In this document: in pieces, positions 43,456-50,832 of the stretch | How positions within the stretch are numbered: the first letter of the stretch is position 1 | Layout: the number at the start of each line of letters is the position of its first letter | Origin: Novosphingobium aerophilum | Lineage (GTDB): Bacteria; Pseudomonadota; Alphaproteobacteria; Sphingomonadales; Sphingomonadaceae | Assembly (NCBI RefSeq): GCF_014230305.1 | Contig: NZ_JACLAU010000020.1 | Location: forward strand, 1 to 62,527 | Length of the DNA: 62,527 nt | Direction: 5' to 3' | Position numbers and translations under genes: made by a program | Notes under the pieces: model-generated | Databases searched by the model: none | Seen by the model: the letters and a program-made list of their open reading frames with translations, nothing else | What the model was told of the DNA's origin: nothing

Positions 43456-43735
43456 TCGGCCCCGTCCTGATCGGCCCCCGGCGGCGGAGCTGCGCGCGCT
43501 GTGCGATGCCGCCGGGCGGCTGGCGGTGCGCGTCACCCCGGGCGCGCGCGGTGAGGAGATCGCGGTCGTGGACGGCCGGGTGCTGGTGAAGGTCCGCGCC
43601 AGGCCCGAGGGTGGCAAGGCGACCGAGGCGGTGCGGAACCTGCTCGCCGAGGCGCTGGACCTGCCGGCCTCCCGCCTCGAACTGTTGCGCGGCGCAACTT
43701 CGCGCGAGAAGCTGTTCCGGGTGCGGCCGGGTTAG
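43391..43735 (+). CDS. DUF167 (YggU) family protein
   Basis: The last about 85 residues are a DUF167 domain: AGRLAVRVTPGARGEEIAVVDGRVLVKVRARPEGGKATEAVRNLLAEALDLPASRLELLRGATSREKLFRV, with the ARPEGGKAT and GATSREK signatures. Its function is unknown. The start is uncertain: no ATG or GTG follows the upstream stop. I used the ATG at 43391, which has GGAGGG 11 bp upstream but overlaps the carbonic anhydrase gene by 65 bp; a TTG at 43436 is the alternative. The N-terminus carries a PRPDRPRPDR repeat from the duplication at 43445-43474. Confidence 0.78.
   Translation: MSKTAATTRPRSPGRLALPRPDRPRPDRPPAAELRALCDAAGRLAVRVTPGARGEEIAVVDGRVLVKVRARPEGGKATEAVRNLLAEALDLPASRLELLRGATSREKLFRVRPG
43445..43474. 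repeat. 15-bp tandem duplication at the carbonic anhydrase stop
   Basis: CCCCGTCCTGATCGG occurs twice in direct succession (43445-43459 and 43460-43474). The first copy holds the stop of the carbonic anhydrase frame (43453-43455), and the pair gives repeated PRPDR residues in the overlapping DUF167 frame. Confidence 0.85.
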
Positions 43736-43780
43736 CGCGGCCGGGCAGGGCCGGCGGGGCGGCAATCCCCTCGTCCGGAA

Positions 43781-44092
43781 CTACAGGAAGCGGTCTCCCC
43801 GAAGGACCTCGACGTCGGCCACGTCCATGACAATCTTGTAGTCCGAAAAATGCGGACCGATCCGGTCGATCAGCGCCTCGGCCCGGGTCTCGCTGGTCAC
43901 GCTCAGGAACAGGCACTTGCCCTGGCCGCCCAGGCCATCGTTCCGCCAGCGGCCATGCACGCCCTTTCCGCCCAAGGTCGGCACGATCGTGAAATGGGTG
44001 ATGCCAACGGCCTCGGCCTCGTCCGCCAGCCAATCGGCGAACTCGAGATCCGCGATGATCTCCAGTCGTTTGCGGCGGACGAGTTTGGGCAT
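43781..44092 (-). CDS. PII-like protein, SbtB-type
   Basis: A 103-residue protein following the SbtA-like gene. It has ferredoxin-fold PII character: RLEIIADLEFADWLADEAEAVGITHFTIVPTLGGKGVHG...GQGKCLFLSVTSETRAEALIDRIGPHFSDYKIVMDVADVEVL, with a short T-loop. In cyanobacteria the SbtB partner binds adenine nucleotides and gates the bicarbonate transporter SbtA. The ATG at 44092 is 2 bp after the transporter stop, so the pair is co-translated. The call relies mainly on context and general shape. Confidence 0.78.
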   Translation of the reverse strand: MPKLVRRKRLEIIADLEFADWLADEAEAVGITHFTIVPTLGGKGVHGRWRNDGLGGQGKCLFLSVTSETRAEALIDRIGPHFSDYKIVMDVADVEVLRGDRFL

Positions 44093-44094
44093 GG

Positions 44095-45054
44095 TTACCT
44101 CGCAAGCGCTGTCGACAGCGCGATGAACAACGGAATGCCGAACAGGATGTTGAACGGAAAGGTGATCGCTAGGCTCAGCGACAGGTAGAGGCCGGGATCC
44201 GCCTTGGGCAGGGCGAGCCGCATCGCCGCCGGCACCGCGATATAGGACGCGCTCGCCGCCAGGATGGCAAAGGCGGCGGCACTGCCCGGATCGAGGCCCA
44301 CGCCCCGCGCCACCAACGCGCCGATGCTGCCATTGATGATCGGCAGGGCCACGGCCAGCATGCCCAGGCGGAGCGTCACGGCCTTGCTGTCGCGCAGCCG
44401 GCGAACCGCGATCAGGCCCATGTCGAGCAGGAACAGACACAGGACGCCCGACCACAGGCCGGTGAACATCGGTGCGATGGGCTCATACCTGGCCTTGCCG
44501 ATAATGGCCCCGATGGCGAACGAGCCAAGGAGAAGCACAACCGAGCCATTGAGCAGAACCTCGCGCCACACATGCCCGCCGGGTCGCCCACGCCCGGGCG
44601 TGCCACGCCGGGCCAGCAGCATTCCCGAAACGATCGCCGGGGTTTCCATGATCGCCAGCACGGCCACCATGTACCCGGCGGGCGCCATGCCGCCGCGGGT
44701 CAGCGCCTCGCTGGCGGTCGCAAAGGTCACCACGCTCGCCGATCCGTAACAGGCGGCGACGGCACCGGCGTTGAGCCCGTCCAGGCGGCCCCAGCGGCGC
44801 AGCAGGAAGAAGGCCAGGAATGGCAAGGCGAAGCTCAGGACCAGGCCAGCCAGCCCGGCCGCAACCATGCCCCCGCTCAACCCGGCGGCGGAAACCTGCA
44901 CCCCGCCCTTCAGCCCGATGGCCGCCATCAGAAACAGCGACATGGCCTTGGCCATCGATTCGGGGATCGTCAGATCCGAGCGCACGGCCGCAGCCAGAAC
45001 CCCCAGCACGAAAAACAGGATGACCGGGGAGAGCAGTGTGTCGGCGGGTCCCAA
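44095..45054 (-). CDS. SbtA-like sodium-dependent bicarbonate transporter
   Basis: A 319-residue integral membrane protein with about nine or ten hydrophobic segments: LLSPVILFFVLGVLAAAVRSDLTIPESMAKAMSLFLMAAIGLKGG at the N-terminus and AACYGSASVVTFATASEAL plus AAAFAILAASASYIAVPAAMRLALPKADPGLYLSLSLAITFPFNI in the second repeat. These are the SbtA (DUF897) blocks of the sodium/bicarbonate symporter. The start appears to be TTG at 45054 with GAGGAG 6 nt upstream; no ATG is near. The SbtB-like gene follows by 2 bp. Transport of another anion cannot be ruled out. Confidence 0.82.
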   Translation of the reverse strand: MGPADTLLSPVILFFVLGVLAAAVRSDLTIPESMAKAMSLFLMAAIGLKGGVQVSAAGLSGGMVAAGLAGLVLSFALPFLAFFLLRRWGRLDGLNAGAVAACYGSASVVTFATASEALTRGGMAPAGYMVAVLAIMETPAIVSGMLLARRGTPGRGRPGGHVWREVLLNGSVVLLLGSFAIGAIIGKARYEPIAPMFTGLWSGVLCLFLLDMGLIAVRRLRDSKAVTLRLGMLAVALPIINGSIGALVARGVGLDPGSAAAFAILAASASYIAVPAAMRLALPKADPGLYLSLSLAITFPFNILFGIPLFIALSTALAR

Positions 45055-45440
45055 AGTCTACTCCTCAAGCCCGAAGCCACCCAGATCCGGCCTTCGGGCA
45101 CCCCATTATCTCTGCGGCCCGGGGACCCATGTCGAGCGTTTTTCTGTTGCCCCACACAACCGGCTGGACGCGCGGAACACGCGGGTGTCCAGCAGTCCTG
45201 TCAGCCTTCGGGGGTGTCGCAGGCAAGGTCCGGGGCCGGCCAGACCCGGCCCCTCGGATCAGTGACCGCGATCGTCGGCTCCAGAAAGAACCTGCCGATG
45301 CTACCCTCCGAAGCAGACCAGCAGAAAAGGGGCGCTTGCTCAACGGCAGGACGTCGCCAAGATCGGAGGTGGCCGACGATTCAGGCTCCGACCCCTGAGC
45401 GGACATTGTTTCAGCACCGACAACTTGCGATGTTCATGCG
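45055..45440. other. 386-bp gap without a convincing gene
   Basis: No open frame here has domain character. The sequence mixes GC-rich parts with lower-GC parts (for example TCATGCGATGAAGC and a GACATTGTTTCAGC stretch near 45401-45420). It must contain the promoter of the SbtA-like gene (leftward) and that of the nucleotidyltransferase (rightward). Its texture is that of eroded non-coding DNA, but I cannot name a remnant. Confidence 0.5.
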
Positions 45441-46316
45441 ATGAAGCAACTCACAGCGCCGCAAATGGCGATTATCGCGAGAGTCGTGGATGAACTGCGG
45501 GGACTGACCGGCGTCGAGGCGATCGTTCTGGGAGGTTCCCACGCTCGCGGTCGGGCCCGGCCTGATTCGGATATTGATATTGGTCTCTACTACAGGCCGG
45601 AGTCACCGTTCTCCATAGACGAGGTTCGCCGAATTGCGTCGTGTCTCAACGATATGCCGGACCCTGTCGTGTCGGGGATCCTGGATTGGGGTCGCTGGGT
45701 GGATGGTGGCGCTTGGTTGACGATCGAAGGGCAGCGGGTCGATTTGCTTTATCGGTCGCTTGCCATGGTCGAAGCCACGCTGGCCGAGGCGCAAGCCGGG
45801 CGCTTCCAGATCGATTACGAACAACAACCGCCCTTCGGGTTTTTCGGCCCCACCTTGCTGGGGGAAGTGGCAATCGCCCAGCCGCTCCATGATCCGCGCC
45901 GCATCCTCGCCGACCTCAAGGCAGAGGTATCGCCCATGCCGGAGGCCTTGGCTGACGCCGTGATCCAGAACCGTTTGTGGAGCGTCGAATTCGGCTTGGC
46001 CGCCTTCGCAGGGAAGTATGCCGCCAATGGCGACGTCCATGGCGTAGCGGGGTGCGTTTCCCGCTTTGCCCAGGCCCTGGTGCTTACCCTGTTTGCGCTG
46101 AACCGCGCTTATCCGTTGAACGACAAGACGACCTTGTCCGAGATCGAAGCGTTCACCATCGGGCCGAAAGGGTTCGGGCCCAGGCTGCGAATGATCCTGG
46201 CAAACGTCGGATCGACGCCGGAAACCTTGGCCGCCAGCGTCAATGCGATTGGCGCGTTGTTCGAGGACGTGCGAGCTCTCGCTGGCCCTCGCTATGCGCC
46301 GACCTGGCGTGTCTGA
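45441..46316 (+). CDS. Nucleotidyltransferase-fold protein (DUF4037-like), orphan
   Basis: The 291-residue product has the Pol-beta-like nucleotidyltransferase signature near residues 30-48: VLGGSHARGRARPDSDIDIGLYY, with GGS and the DxD metal pair, then LDWGRWVDGGAWLTIEGQRVDLLYRSL supplying the third acidic residue. The C-terminal half is helical. It would transfer a nucleotide to a small molecule or RNA; resistance-type (aminoglycoside) or toxin-type activities are known relatives, but nothing here decides. Its codons use more A/T than neighbours, and it has no partner gene, so horizontal gain is possible. Confidence 0.78.
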   Translation: MKQLTAPQMAIIARVVDELRGLTGVEAIVLGGSHARGRARPDSDIDIGLYYRPESPFSIDEVRRIASCLNDMPDPVVSGILDWGRWVDGGAWLTIEGQRVDLLYRSLAMVEATLAEAQAGRFQIDYEQQPPFGFFGPTLLGEVAIAQPLHDPRRILADLKAEVSPMPEALADAVIQNRLWSVEFGLAAFAGKYAANGDVHGVAGCVSRFAQALVLTLFALNRAYPLNDKTTLSEIEAFTIGPKGFGPRLRMILANVGSTPETLAASVNAIGALFEDVRALAGPRYAPTWRV

Positions 46317-46338
46317 AGCCGCCGTGTGGGAGCGCCCC

Positions 46339-47010
46339 CTAGGTCCCGAACCCTGTCGCTGCCCCCTTCTCCAGCCGCCAGGCCAGGGCCAGCATCAGCA
46401 TGGCCCAGCCGCTCGCCAGCCACAGGGCCGCTCCGGCGAGGTGCGCGAAGGCCAGGGCGCCCAGCACCGCGCCGCTGGCCAGGCCGCCCCACAGCGCGGC
46501 ATGGACCGCGCCGTCGCCGCGCGGTTGGCCCAGCAGGCTTGCGGCGATCGCCTGGCCCAGCTTGACCAGCGCCCCGGTCATGTAGGTCAGCCCGACGCTC
46601 ACCGTGCCGTCACGCAGGAAGGTGTTGTTGAGCGCGCCCATCGCGGTGACCAGCAGCGCCAGCGGTACGAAGCCCGGAGCCGCTCCCTCCAGCGCCGCCT
46701 CCCGTAACCCGGCCGCCGCCACCAGCAGCAGCGTGACCAGCCCGAGCACGGCGCGCTTGCGCCGGGGTCCGGCACGGGCGGCGATGATTGCGCCGCCGGC
46801 CACTCCGGCGACGAATCCGGTAATCAGCAGCGCCGGCACCACCGCGCGGTCCGGGCGGGTGGCCAGGTCCACGCCCAGCCGCGTGGTGTTGCCCGACATG
46901 AACGAGACAAAATAGCCATCGGCCGACAGGAAGCCCACCGCGTCGACAAACCCGGCGAGGCCCGCCAGCCCGATCGCCAGAAGTCTGCGCCGTCGGTCGA
47001 ATCCGTCCAC
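46339..47010 (-). CDS. DUF1275 (YoaK) family membrane protein
   Basis: A 223-residue protein with six hydrophobic segments. LLAIGLAGLAGFVDAVGFLSADGYFVSFMSGNTTRLGVDLA and TYMTGALVKLGQAI are the family's conserved SGNTT and TYxTG blocks. The function of DUF1275 is unknown. The start is GTG at 47010. It is convergent with the nucleotidyltransferase and leftward of the haemoglobin gene. Confidence 0.85.
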   Translation of the reverse strand: MDGFDRRRRLLAIGLAGLAGFVDAVGFLSADGYFVSFMSGNTTRLGVDLATRPDRAVVPALLITGFVAGVAGGAIIAARAGPRRKRAVLGLVTLLLVAAAGLREAALEGAAPGFVPLALLVTAMGALNNTFLRDGTVSVGLTYMTGALVKLGQAIAASLLGQPRGDGAVHAALWGGLASGAVLGALAFAHLAGAALWLASGWAMLMLALAWRLEKGAATGFGT

Positions 47011-47091
47011 TGCCCCGCCCTCTGGCCTGCCCCCTCTGGCCTCACCCCCCGGCCCGACCCCGCCCCGGCCCCGGATGCGGGCCCGATCGCG

Positions 47092-47499
47092 TCAGGGGCG
47101 GGTGGCCTGCGCCATCCCGGTGGTCATCCGTTTCAGCACATCCAGCATGGCCCGGGCAATCTCGGGATCGCGCGCCCCCACCGTTTCGTCGATCGCGCGG
47201 TGCATGGCCTCCAGCCATTGCCGGGCGGTGTCGGGGGTGATCGCCAGTGGCCGGTGCAGGCTCATCACGCATTTGCCGCCCTGGAACCAGTCGCGCGGCC
47301 CGCCCGCCCAGCCGGTGAGGAACCCGGTCAGGCTGTCGCGCATCGGCGTCAGGTCCGGACCGTGCATCGCGCGCAACTCGGCATAGGCCGGGTCCCGGTC
47401 CATCAGGTCATAGAAGCGGTCGACGATGGCCCGCAGCACCGCCTGTCCGCCGATGCGCTGATAGGGCGTGGTGGGCGGGGATTCGGTCTGGCTGGCCAC
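47092..47499 (-). CDS. Truncated haemoglobin, group II
   Basis: A 135-residue 2-on-2 globin: YQRIGGQAVLRAIVDRFYDLMDRDPAYAELRAMHG, then GFLTGWAGGPRDWFQGGKCVMSLHRPLAITPDTARQWLEAMHRAI. The His in LHRPL is the proximal F8 ligand and the Trp in QWLEAM the G8 Trp typical of group II. Such proteins bind O2 and handle NO. I chose the GTG at 47499, with GGAGAG seven nt upstream; the frame runs upstream to 47793 only as a shadow. Lies 68 bp after the DNA ligase gene. Confidence 0.85.
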   Translation of the reverse strand: MASQTESPPTTPYQRIGGQAVLRAIVDRFYDLMDRDPAYAELRAMHGPDLTPMRDSLTGFLTGWAGGPRDWFQGGKCVMSLHRPLAITPDTARQWLEAMHRAIDETVGARDPEIARAMLDVLKRMTTGMAQATRP

Positions 47500-47567
47500 G
47501 GGGCTCTCCGGCAGGATGATCGCCAGCCTCGCTTGCCCGCGGCGCGCCGTCCGCGCCTTGACCGCGA

Positions 47568-49166
47568 TCAATCGGCGATCAGCGCGCGCAGCGTCTCGAT
47601 CCGGTCGGCCTCGTGCGCGGGCTTGTCGCTGCGGATGCGGTGGATGCGCGGAAAGCGCATGGCCAGGCCCGACTTGTGGCGCTTGCTGGCATGGATCGAA
47701 TCGAAGGCCACCTCCAGCACCAGGCTGCGGTCGGTCTCGCGCACCGGGCCGAAGCGGTTCACCGTGTGCTGGCGGACATGGCGATCCAGCCACTTCAGCT
47801 CCTCGTCGGTGAAGCCGAAATAGGCCTTACCCACCGGCAGCAGCTCTCCGCCCTGATCGGGATCGCCGGTCCAGCAGCCGAAGGTGAAGTCGGAATAGAA
47901 CGAGCTGCGCTTGCCGCTGCCGCGCTGGGCATACATCAGCACGCAGTCGGCCAGCAGCGGATCGCGCTTCCACTTGTACCACAGCCCGGTCCGCCGCCCG
48001 GCCCCATAGGGACTGTCGCGCCGCTTGAGCATGACCCCCTCGATCGCGGCGTCACGGGCGGCGGCGCGGACCTCGGCCAGTTCGGCAAAGGTGCGCGCCG
48101 GGATCAGGGCCGACAGGTCGAACCGATCCGGGTCGAGCCGCGGCACCAGGCCCTCCAGCGCCATGCGACGTCGTTCCCAGGCCAGCGGGCGCAGGTCCTC
48201 CCCTTCGGCGATCAGCACATCGTAGAGCCGCACGAAAGCGGGGTAGTCGGCGAGCATCGCCTTCGACACGCTCTTGCGCCCCAGCCGCTGCTGCAGCGCG
48301 TTGAAGCTCGCCGCCCCGCCCTCCGCCGCGCCCTGGTAGGACCCGCGGACCAGCAGTTCGCCATCGAGCACGGCCGGAATCGTCAGGGCGGCGGCGATCT
48401 CCGGGAAGGTCGCGGAGATGTCGTCCCCCGAACGCGAGTAAACCCGCGTTTCCACCCCGTTGCAGGACACTTGCACCCGGATTCCGTCCCACTTCCATTC
48501 GGCGGCATAGTCGGCCAGGTCGGGCTCGGCGGCCGGGTCGAGCGGATGGGCCAGCATGAAGGGGCGGAACAGCGGCAGGTCCTCGCCGCTGGGCGGCGGC
48601 GCGCCGTTCGCCGCCCAGTCGAACAGGGGCAGGTAGGGCGGGACCTGGCCGTGCCAGTACTCCTCGACATCCTCCACGCTGACGCCAAACGCCTGGGCGA
48701 AGGCCACCTTGGCCAGCCGCGCCGAGATGCCCAGCCGCATCGCCCCGGTCGCCAGCTTGAGCAGGGCATAGCGGCCATTGGCGTCGAGCCGGTCGAGCAG
48801 TGCCGCCAGACCCTGCTGCACGCTGGCGCGGGTCATGGCCGACAGCGCGGCGACCGCTTCCCCCACCGTGGGCGGTGGGCCGGGGATCGTGGCGGGTTCG
48901 GGCCAGAGCAGGCTCGCGGTCTCGGCGGTATCGCCCACGTAATCGCGCGAAAGCTGGAACAGCACCGGATCGACGCGGTCCATCAGCAGGTTACGGACGG
49001 TGGACGCCTTGACCGCCGGAAAGTCGAGCCCGTCGGTCAGCGCGGCCAGCGCCCAGCCGCGGTCCGGATCGGGCGTGGCGCGCAGATAGTCGGCGATCAG
49101 GGCCAGCTTGCCGTTGCGGCTGCGGCTGTAGACCAGGGCATCGACCAGGGCGGCGAAGGCGATCAT
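47568..49166 (-). CDS. ATP-dependent DNA ligase
   Basis: A 532-residue ATP-dependent ligase with an N-terminal DNA-binding part (about 1-195), the nucleotidyltransferase core with the adenylated Lys in YAAEWKWDGIRVQ (residue 225), motif III-like LDGELLVRG, IEGVMLKRRDSPY (IV), and the OB part with WYKWKRDPLLADCVLMYAQRGSG. It seals nicks with ATP and belongs to the stand-alone (LigB/LigC-type) group often paired with an MBL exonuclease, as here. Translation starts 8 nt after a Shine-Dalgarno that sits in a perfect hairpin (see repeats). An NAD-dependent LigA is presumably elsewhere. Confidence 0.92.
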   Translation of the reverse strand: MIAFAALVDALVYSRSRNGKLALIADYLRATPDPDRGWALAALTDGLDFPAVKASTVRNLLMDRVDPVLFQLSRDYVGDTAETASLLWPEPATIPGPPPTVGEAVAALSAMTRASVQQGLAALLDRLDANGRYALLKLATGAMRLGISARLAKVAFAQAFGVSVEDVEEYWHGQVPPYLPLFDWAANGAPPPSGEDLPLFRPFMLAHPLDPAAEPDLADYAAEWKWDGIRVQVSCNGVETRVYSRSGDDISATFPEIAAALTIPAVLDGELLVRGSYQGAAEGGAASFNALQQRLGRKSVSKAMLADYPAFVRLYDVLIAEGEDLRPLAWERRRMALEGLVPRLDPDRFDLSALIPARTFAELAEVRAAARDAAIEGVMLKRRDSPYGAGRRTGLWYKWKRDPLLADCVLMYAQRGSGKRSSFYSDFTFGCWTGDPDQGGELLPVGKAYFGFTDEELKWLDRHVRQHTVNRFGPVRETDRSLVLEVAFDSIHASKRHKSGLAMRFPRIHRIRSDKPAHEADRIETLRALIAD

Positions 49167-49174
49167 GGGGTGTT

Positions 49175-49220
49175 CCTCCCCCGCCGGGGGAGGGGGACCA
49201 CGCGCAGCGTGGTGGAGGGG
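49175..49220. repeat. REP-like palindromic element, copy 1 (upstream of ligase)
   Basis: Two hairpins: CCTCCCCC/GGGGGAGG with loop GCC (49175-49193) and the ACCACGCGCAGCGTGGT part (49197-49213), flanked by GGAGGGG. An inverted copy lies 41 bp away. The first hairpin contains the ligase gene's ribosome site on the minus strand. Confidence 0.75.
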
Positions 49221-49261
49221 CACTCTCCTTGGGGCAAAGCTTGACCTGCCCGCGCTGGCTG

Positions 49262-49307
49262 CCCCTCCACCATCCTGCGGATGGTCCCCCTCCCCGTTTC
49301 GGGGAGG
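49262..49307. repeat. REP-like palindromic element, copy 2
   Basis: CCCCTCCACCATCCTGCGGATGGT followed by CCCCCTCCCCGTTTCGGGGAGG (about 49262-49307) is an inverted relative of copy 1, differing in the hairpin loops (GCGCAGC versus CCTGCGG). The two form a head-to-head pair in the ligase-exonuclease intergenic region, as REP pairs often do. Confidence 0.75.
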
Positions 49308-49322
49308 CTATTCCACCCCCCC

Positions 49323-50327
49323 TCAGTCATCCTCGTCCTCGTACCCCACCAGCGCCAGCGCCCGGGCCTTGCGCTGGGTCAGCTCGCACCAGCGCAGCAG
49401 GGCATCCTCGCGGCCGTGGGTAATCCAGGTCTCGCCCGGGTCGACCTCTGTGATGGTGCCGGTCAGTTCGTCCCAGTCGGCATGGTCGGAAATGATCAGC
49501 GGCAGCTCCACCTGCCGCTGGCGGGCGCGCTGGCGCACCCGCATCCAGCCGCTGGCCATGGCGGTCAGGGGATCGGGCAGGCGCCGGCTCCACCGATCAT
49601 TGAGCGCGGACGGGGGGCAGACCACGATCTGTCCGGCCAGCGCCGCCGGGGGCAGGCCGGCGACCGGGCGCAGCTCGCCCAGAGCGATGCCCCAGTCCTG
49701 GTAGAGCCGGCACATCCGCTCCATCGCCCCATGGAGGTAGATCGGTTCGCCATGGCCGGCGCGGCGCAGTTCGGCGATCACCCGTTGCGCCTTGCCCAGG
49801 GCATAGGCACCGACCAGCAGGCAGCGTCCCGGGTGCTCGTCCCGGGCGGCAAGCAGGCGGGTTATTTCCTGTTCGATCGGCGGGTGGCGGAACACCGGCA
49901 GGCCGAAGGTCGCCTCGGTGACGAAGACGTCGCAGGGCACGGGCTCGAACGGCGGGCAGGTCGGATCGGGGCGGCGCTTGTAGTCGCCGGTCACGACCAC
50001 CCGTTCCCCGGCGTGCTCCAGCAGGATCTGCGCCGATCCCAGCACGTGCCCGGCGGGGACGAAGGTGGCGCGCACGCCGCCGGGCAGCGGGATCGATTCG
50101 CCATAGTCCACCGGCACCGCGCCCTCCCCCGTGCCATAGCGCAGCGCCATGATCGCCAGGGTGGCCGCCGTCGCCACGGTCCGGCCGTGCCCGCCGCGGG
50201 CATGGTCGGCATGGCCATGGGTGATCAGCGCGAGGTCCACCGGACGGGCCGGGTCGATCCAGGCATCGGCGGGCACGATGTAAAGGCCGTGCGCCTCGGG
50301 ACGCAACCAGGAGAACGGGGCAGCCAT
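49323..50327 (-). CDS. Ligase-associated DNA exonuclease (MBL-fold)
   Basis: A 334-residue metallo-beta-lactamase/beta-CASP-type protein: PVDLALITHGHADHARGGHGRTVATAATLAIM carries the HxHxDH zinc motif, FVPAGHVLGSAQILLEHAGERVVVTGDYKRRPDPTCPPFEP a further His and Asp, and LIISDHADWDEL and ITHGR close the site. The family is found beside ATP-dependent ligases and acts on DNA ends, as exonuclease. The usual further partners (DEXH helicase and phosphoesterase) are not in this window. The ATG at 50327 fits the family N-terminus; the upstream frame is not protein-like. Confidence 0.88.
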   Translation of the reverse strand: MAAPFSWLRPEAHGLYIVPADAWIDPARPVDLALITHGHADHARGGHGRTVATAATLAIMALRYGTGEGAVPVDYGESIPLPGGVRATFVPAGHVLGSAQILLEHAGERVVVTGDYKRRPDPTCPPFEPVPCDVFVTEATFGLPVFRHPPIEQEITRLLAARDEHPGRCLLVGAYALGKAQRVIAELRRAGHGEPIYLHGAMERMCRLYQDWGIALGELRPVAGLPPAALAGQIVVCPPSALNDRWSRRLPDPLTAMASGWMRVRQRARQRQVELPLIISDHADWDELTGTITEVDPGETWITHGREDALLRWCELTQRKARALALVGYEDEDD

Positions 50328-50430
50328 CGGCGAGGACAATGGACCGGACCGCCCAGGGGTTCCAGATGGCCGCGGGGGTGGGGGGACTTGCCAAACCCCA
50401 CGATGCCCTCCGGTCACCCACCTCCCCCAG

Positions 50431-50457
50431 CGTCATCCTGAACTTGTTTCAGGATCC
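50431..50457. repeat. 27-bp inverted repeat, left arm
   Basis: The unit begins CGTCATCCTGAACTTGTTTC and ends AGGATCC. It is the exact reverse complement of 50539-50565. Internally it is also a hairpin (TCCTGAA...TTCAGGA type). Elements of this type are scattered in sphingomonad intergenic DNA. Confidence 0.85.
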
Positions 50458-50538
50458 AGCACCGGGCCAGGCGCCGGTGTCGGGCAAACCGGACCTTGGT
50501 GCTGAGCCCTGAGGAGAGCACCGTGCCCAAGGCGGAAT

Positions 50539-50565
50539 GGATCCTGAAACAAGTTCAGGATGACG
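50539..50565. repeat. 27-bp inverted repeat, right arm
   Basis: Starts GGATCCTGAAACAAGTTCAG and ends GATGACG, the exact reverse complement of 50431-50457 with an 81-bp spacer. The spacer itself contains GGTGCTGAG and AGCACC elements, so a larger cruciform or RNA stem-loop is possible. Confidence 0.85.
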
Positions 50566-50694
50566 AAGCGGGGGGATGAGGGGGTACGCTGGCCCCACAA
50601 AAAGGCGATTGGGTCGTTTGCAATCGCTACGGTCGAGCCCCCTCCCCGCTGCGACTAGCCCCGCCTGCGGCAGGGCAAGTCTCGCTCCCCTCCC

Positions 50695-50722
50695 CGTCCT
50701 TCGACAAGCTCAGGATGAGCGG
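50695..50722. repeat. Related element CGTCCTTCGACAAGCTCAGG
   Basis: CGTCCTTCGACAAGCTCAGG followed by ATGAGCGG. It shares the TCCT...CAAG.TCAGGATGA core with the 27-bp repeats, so it looks like a diverged member of the same family. A single copy in this window. Confidence 0.65.
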
Positions 50723-50832
50723 AGGGAGGGGATGGGGGTGGGGGTTCCCGGCTTGTGTTTGCAATCGACCCCATCGCCCACAAAAAGGCCCCAAACTTGC
50801 GTCGGGGGCCTGTTGTCGTCACCTCTGGGCGC

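Larger units (their letters stand above)
50328..50832. other. 505-bp repeat-rich gap, no gene
   Basis: No convincing gene. It holds a pair of 27-bp inverted repeats (50431-50457 and 50539-50565), a third related element (50695-50722), and C/G-rich stretches such as CCTCCCCGCTGCGAC at 50640-50655. Open frames that reach into clpA from here are artefacts. Confidence 0.7.

Noticed and set aside
45065..45406. 113-codon minus-strand frame in the gap before the nucleotidyltransferase
   Set aside because: No ribosome site, no domain character, Ser/Arg/Pro-rich, and it overlaps the region that must hold the promoter of the SbtA-like gene.
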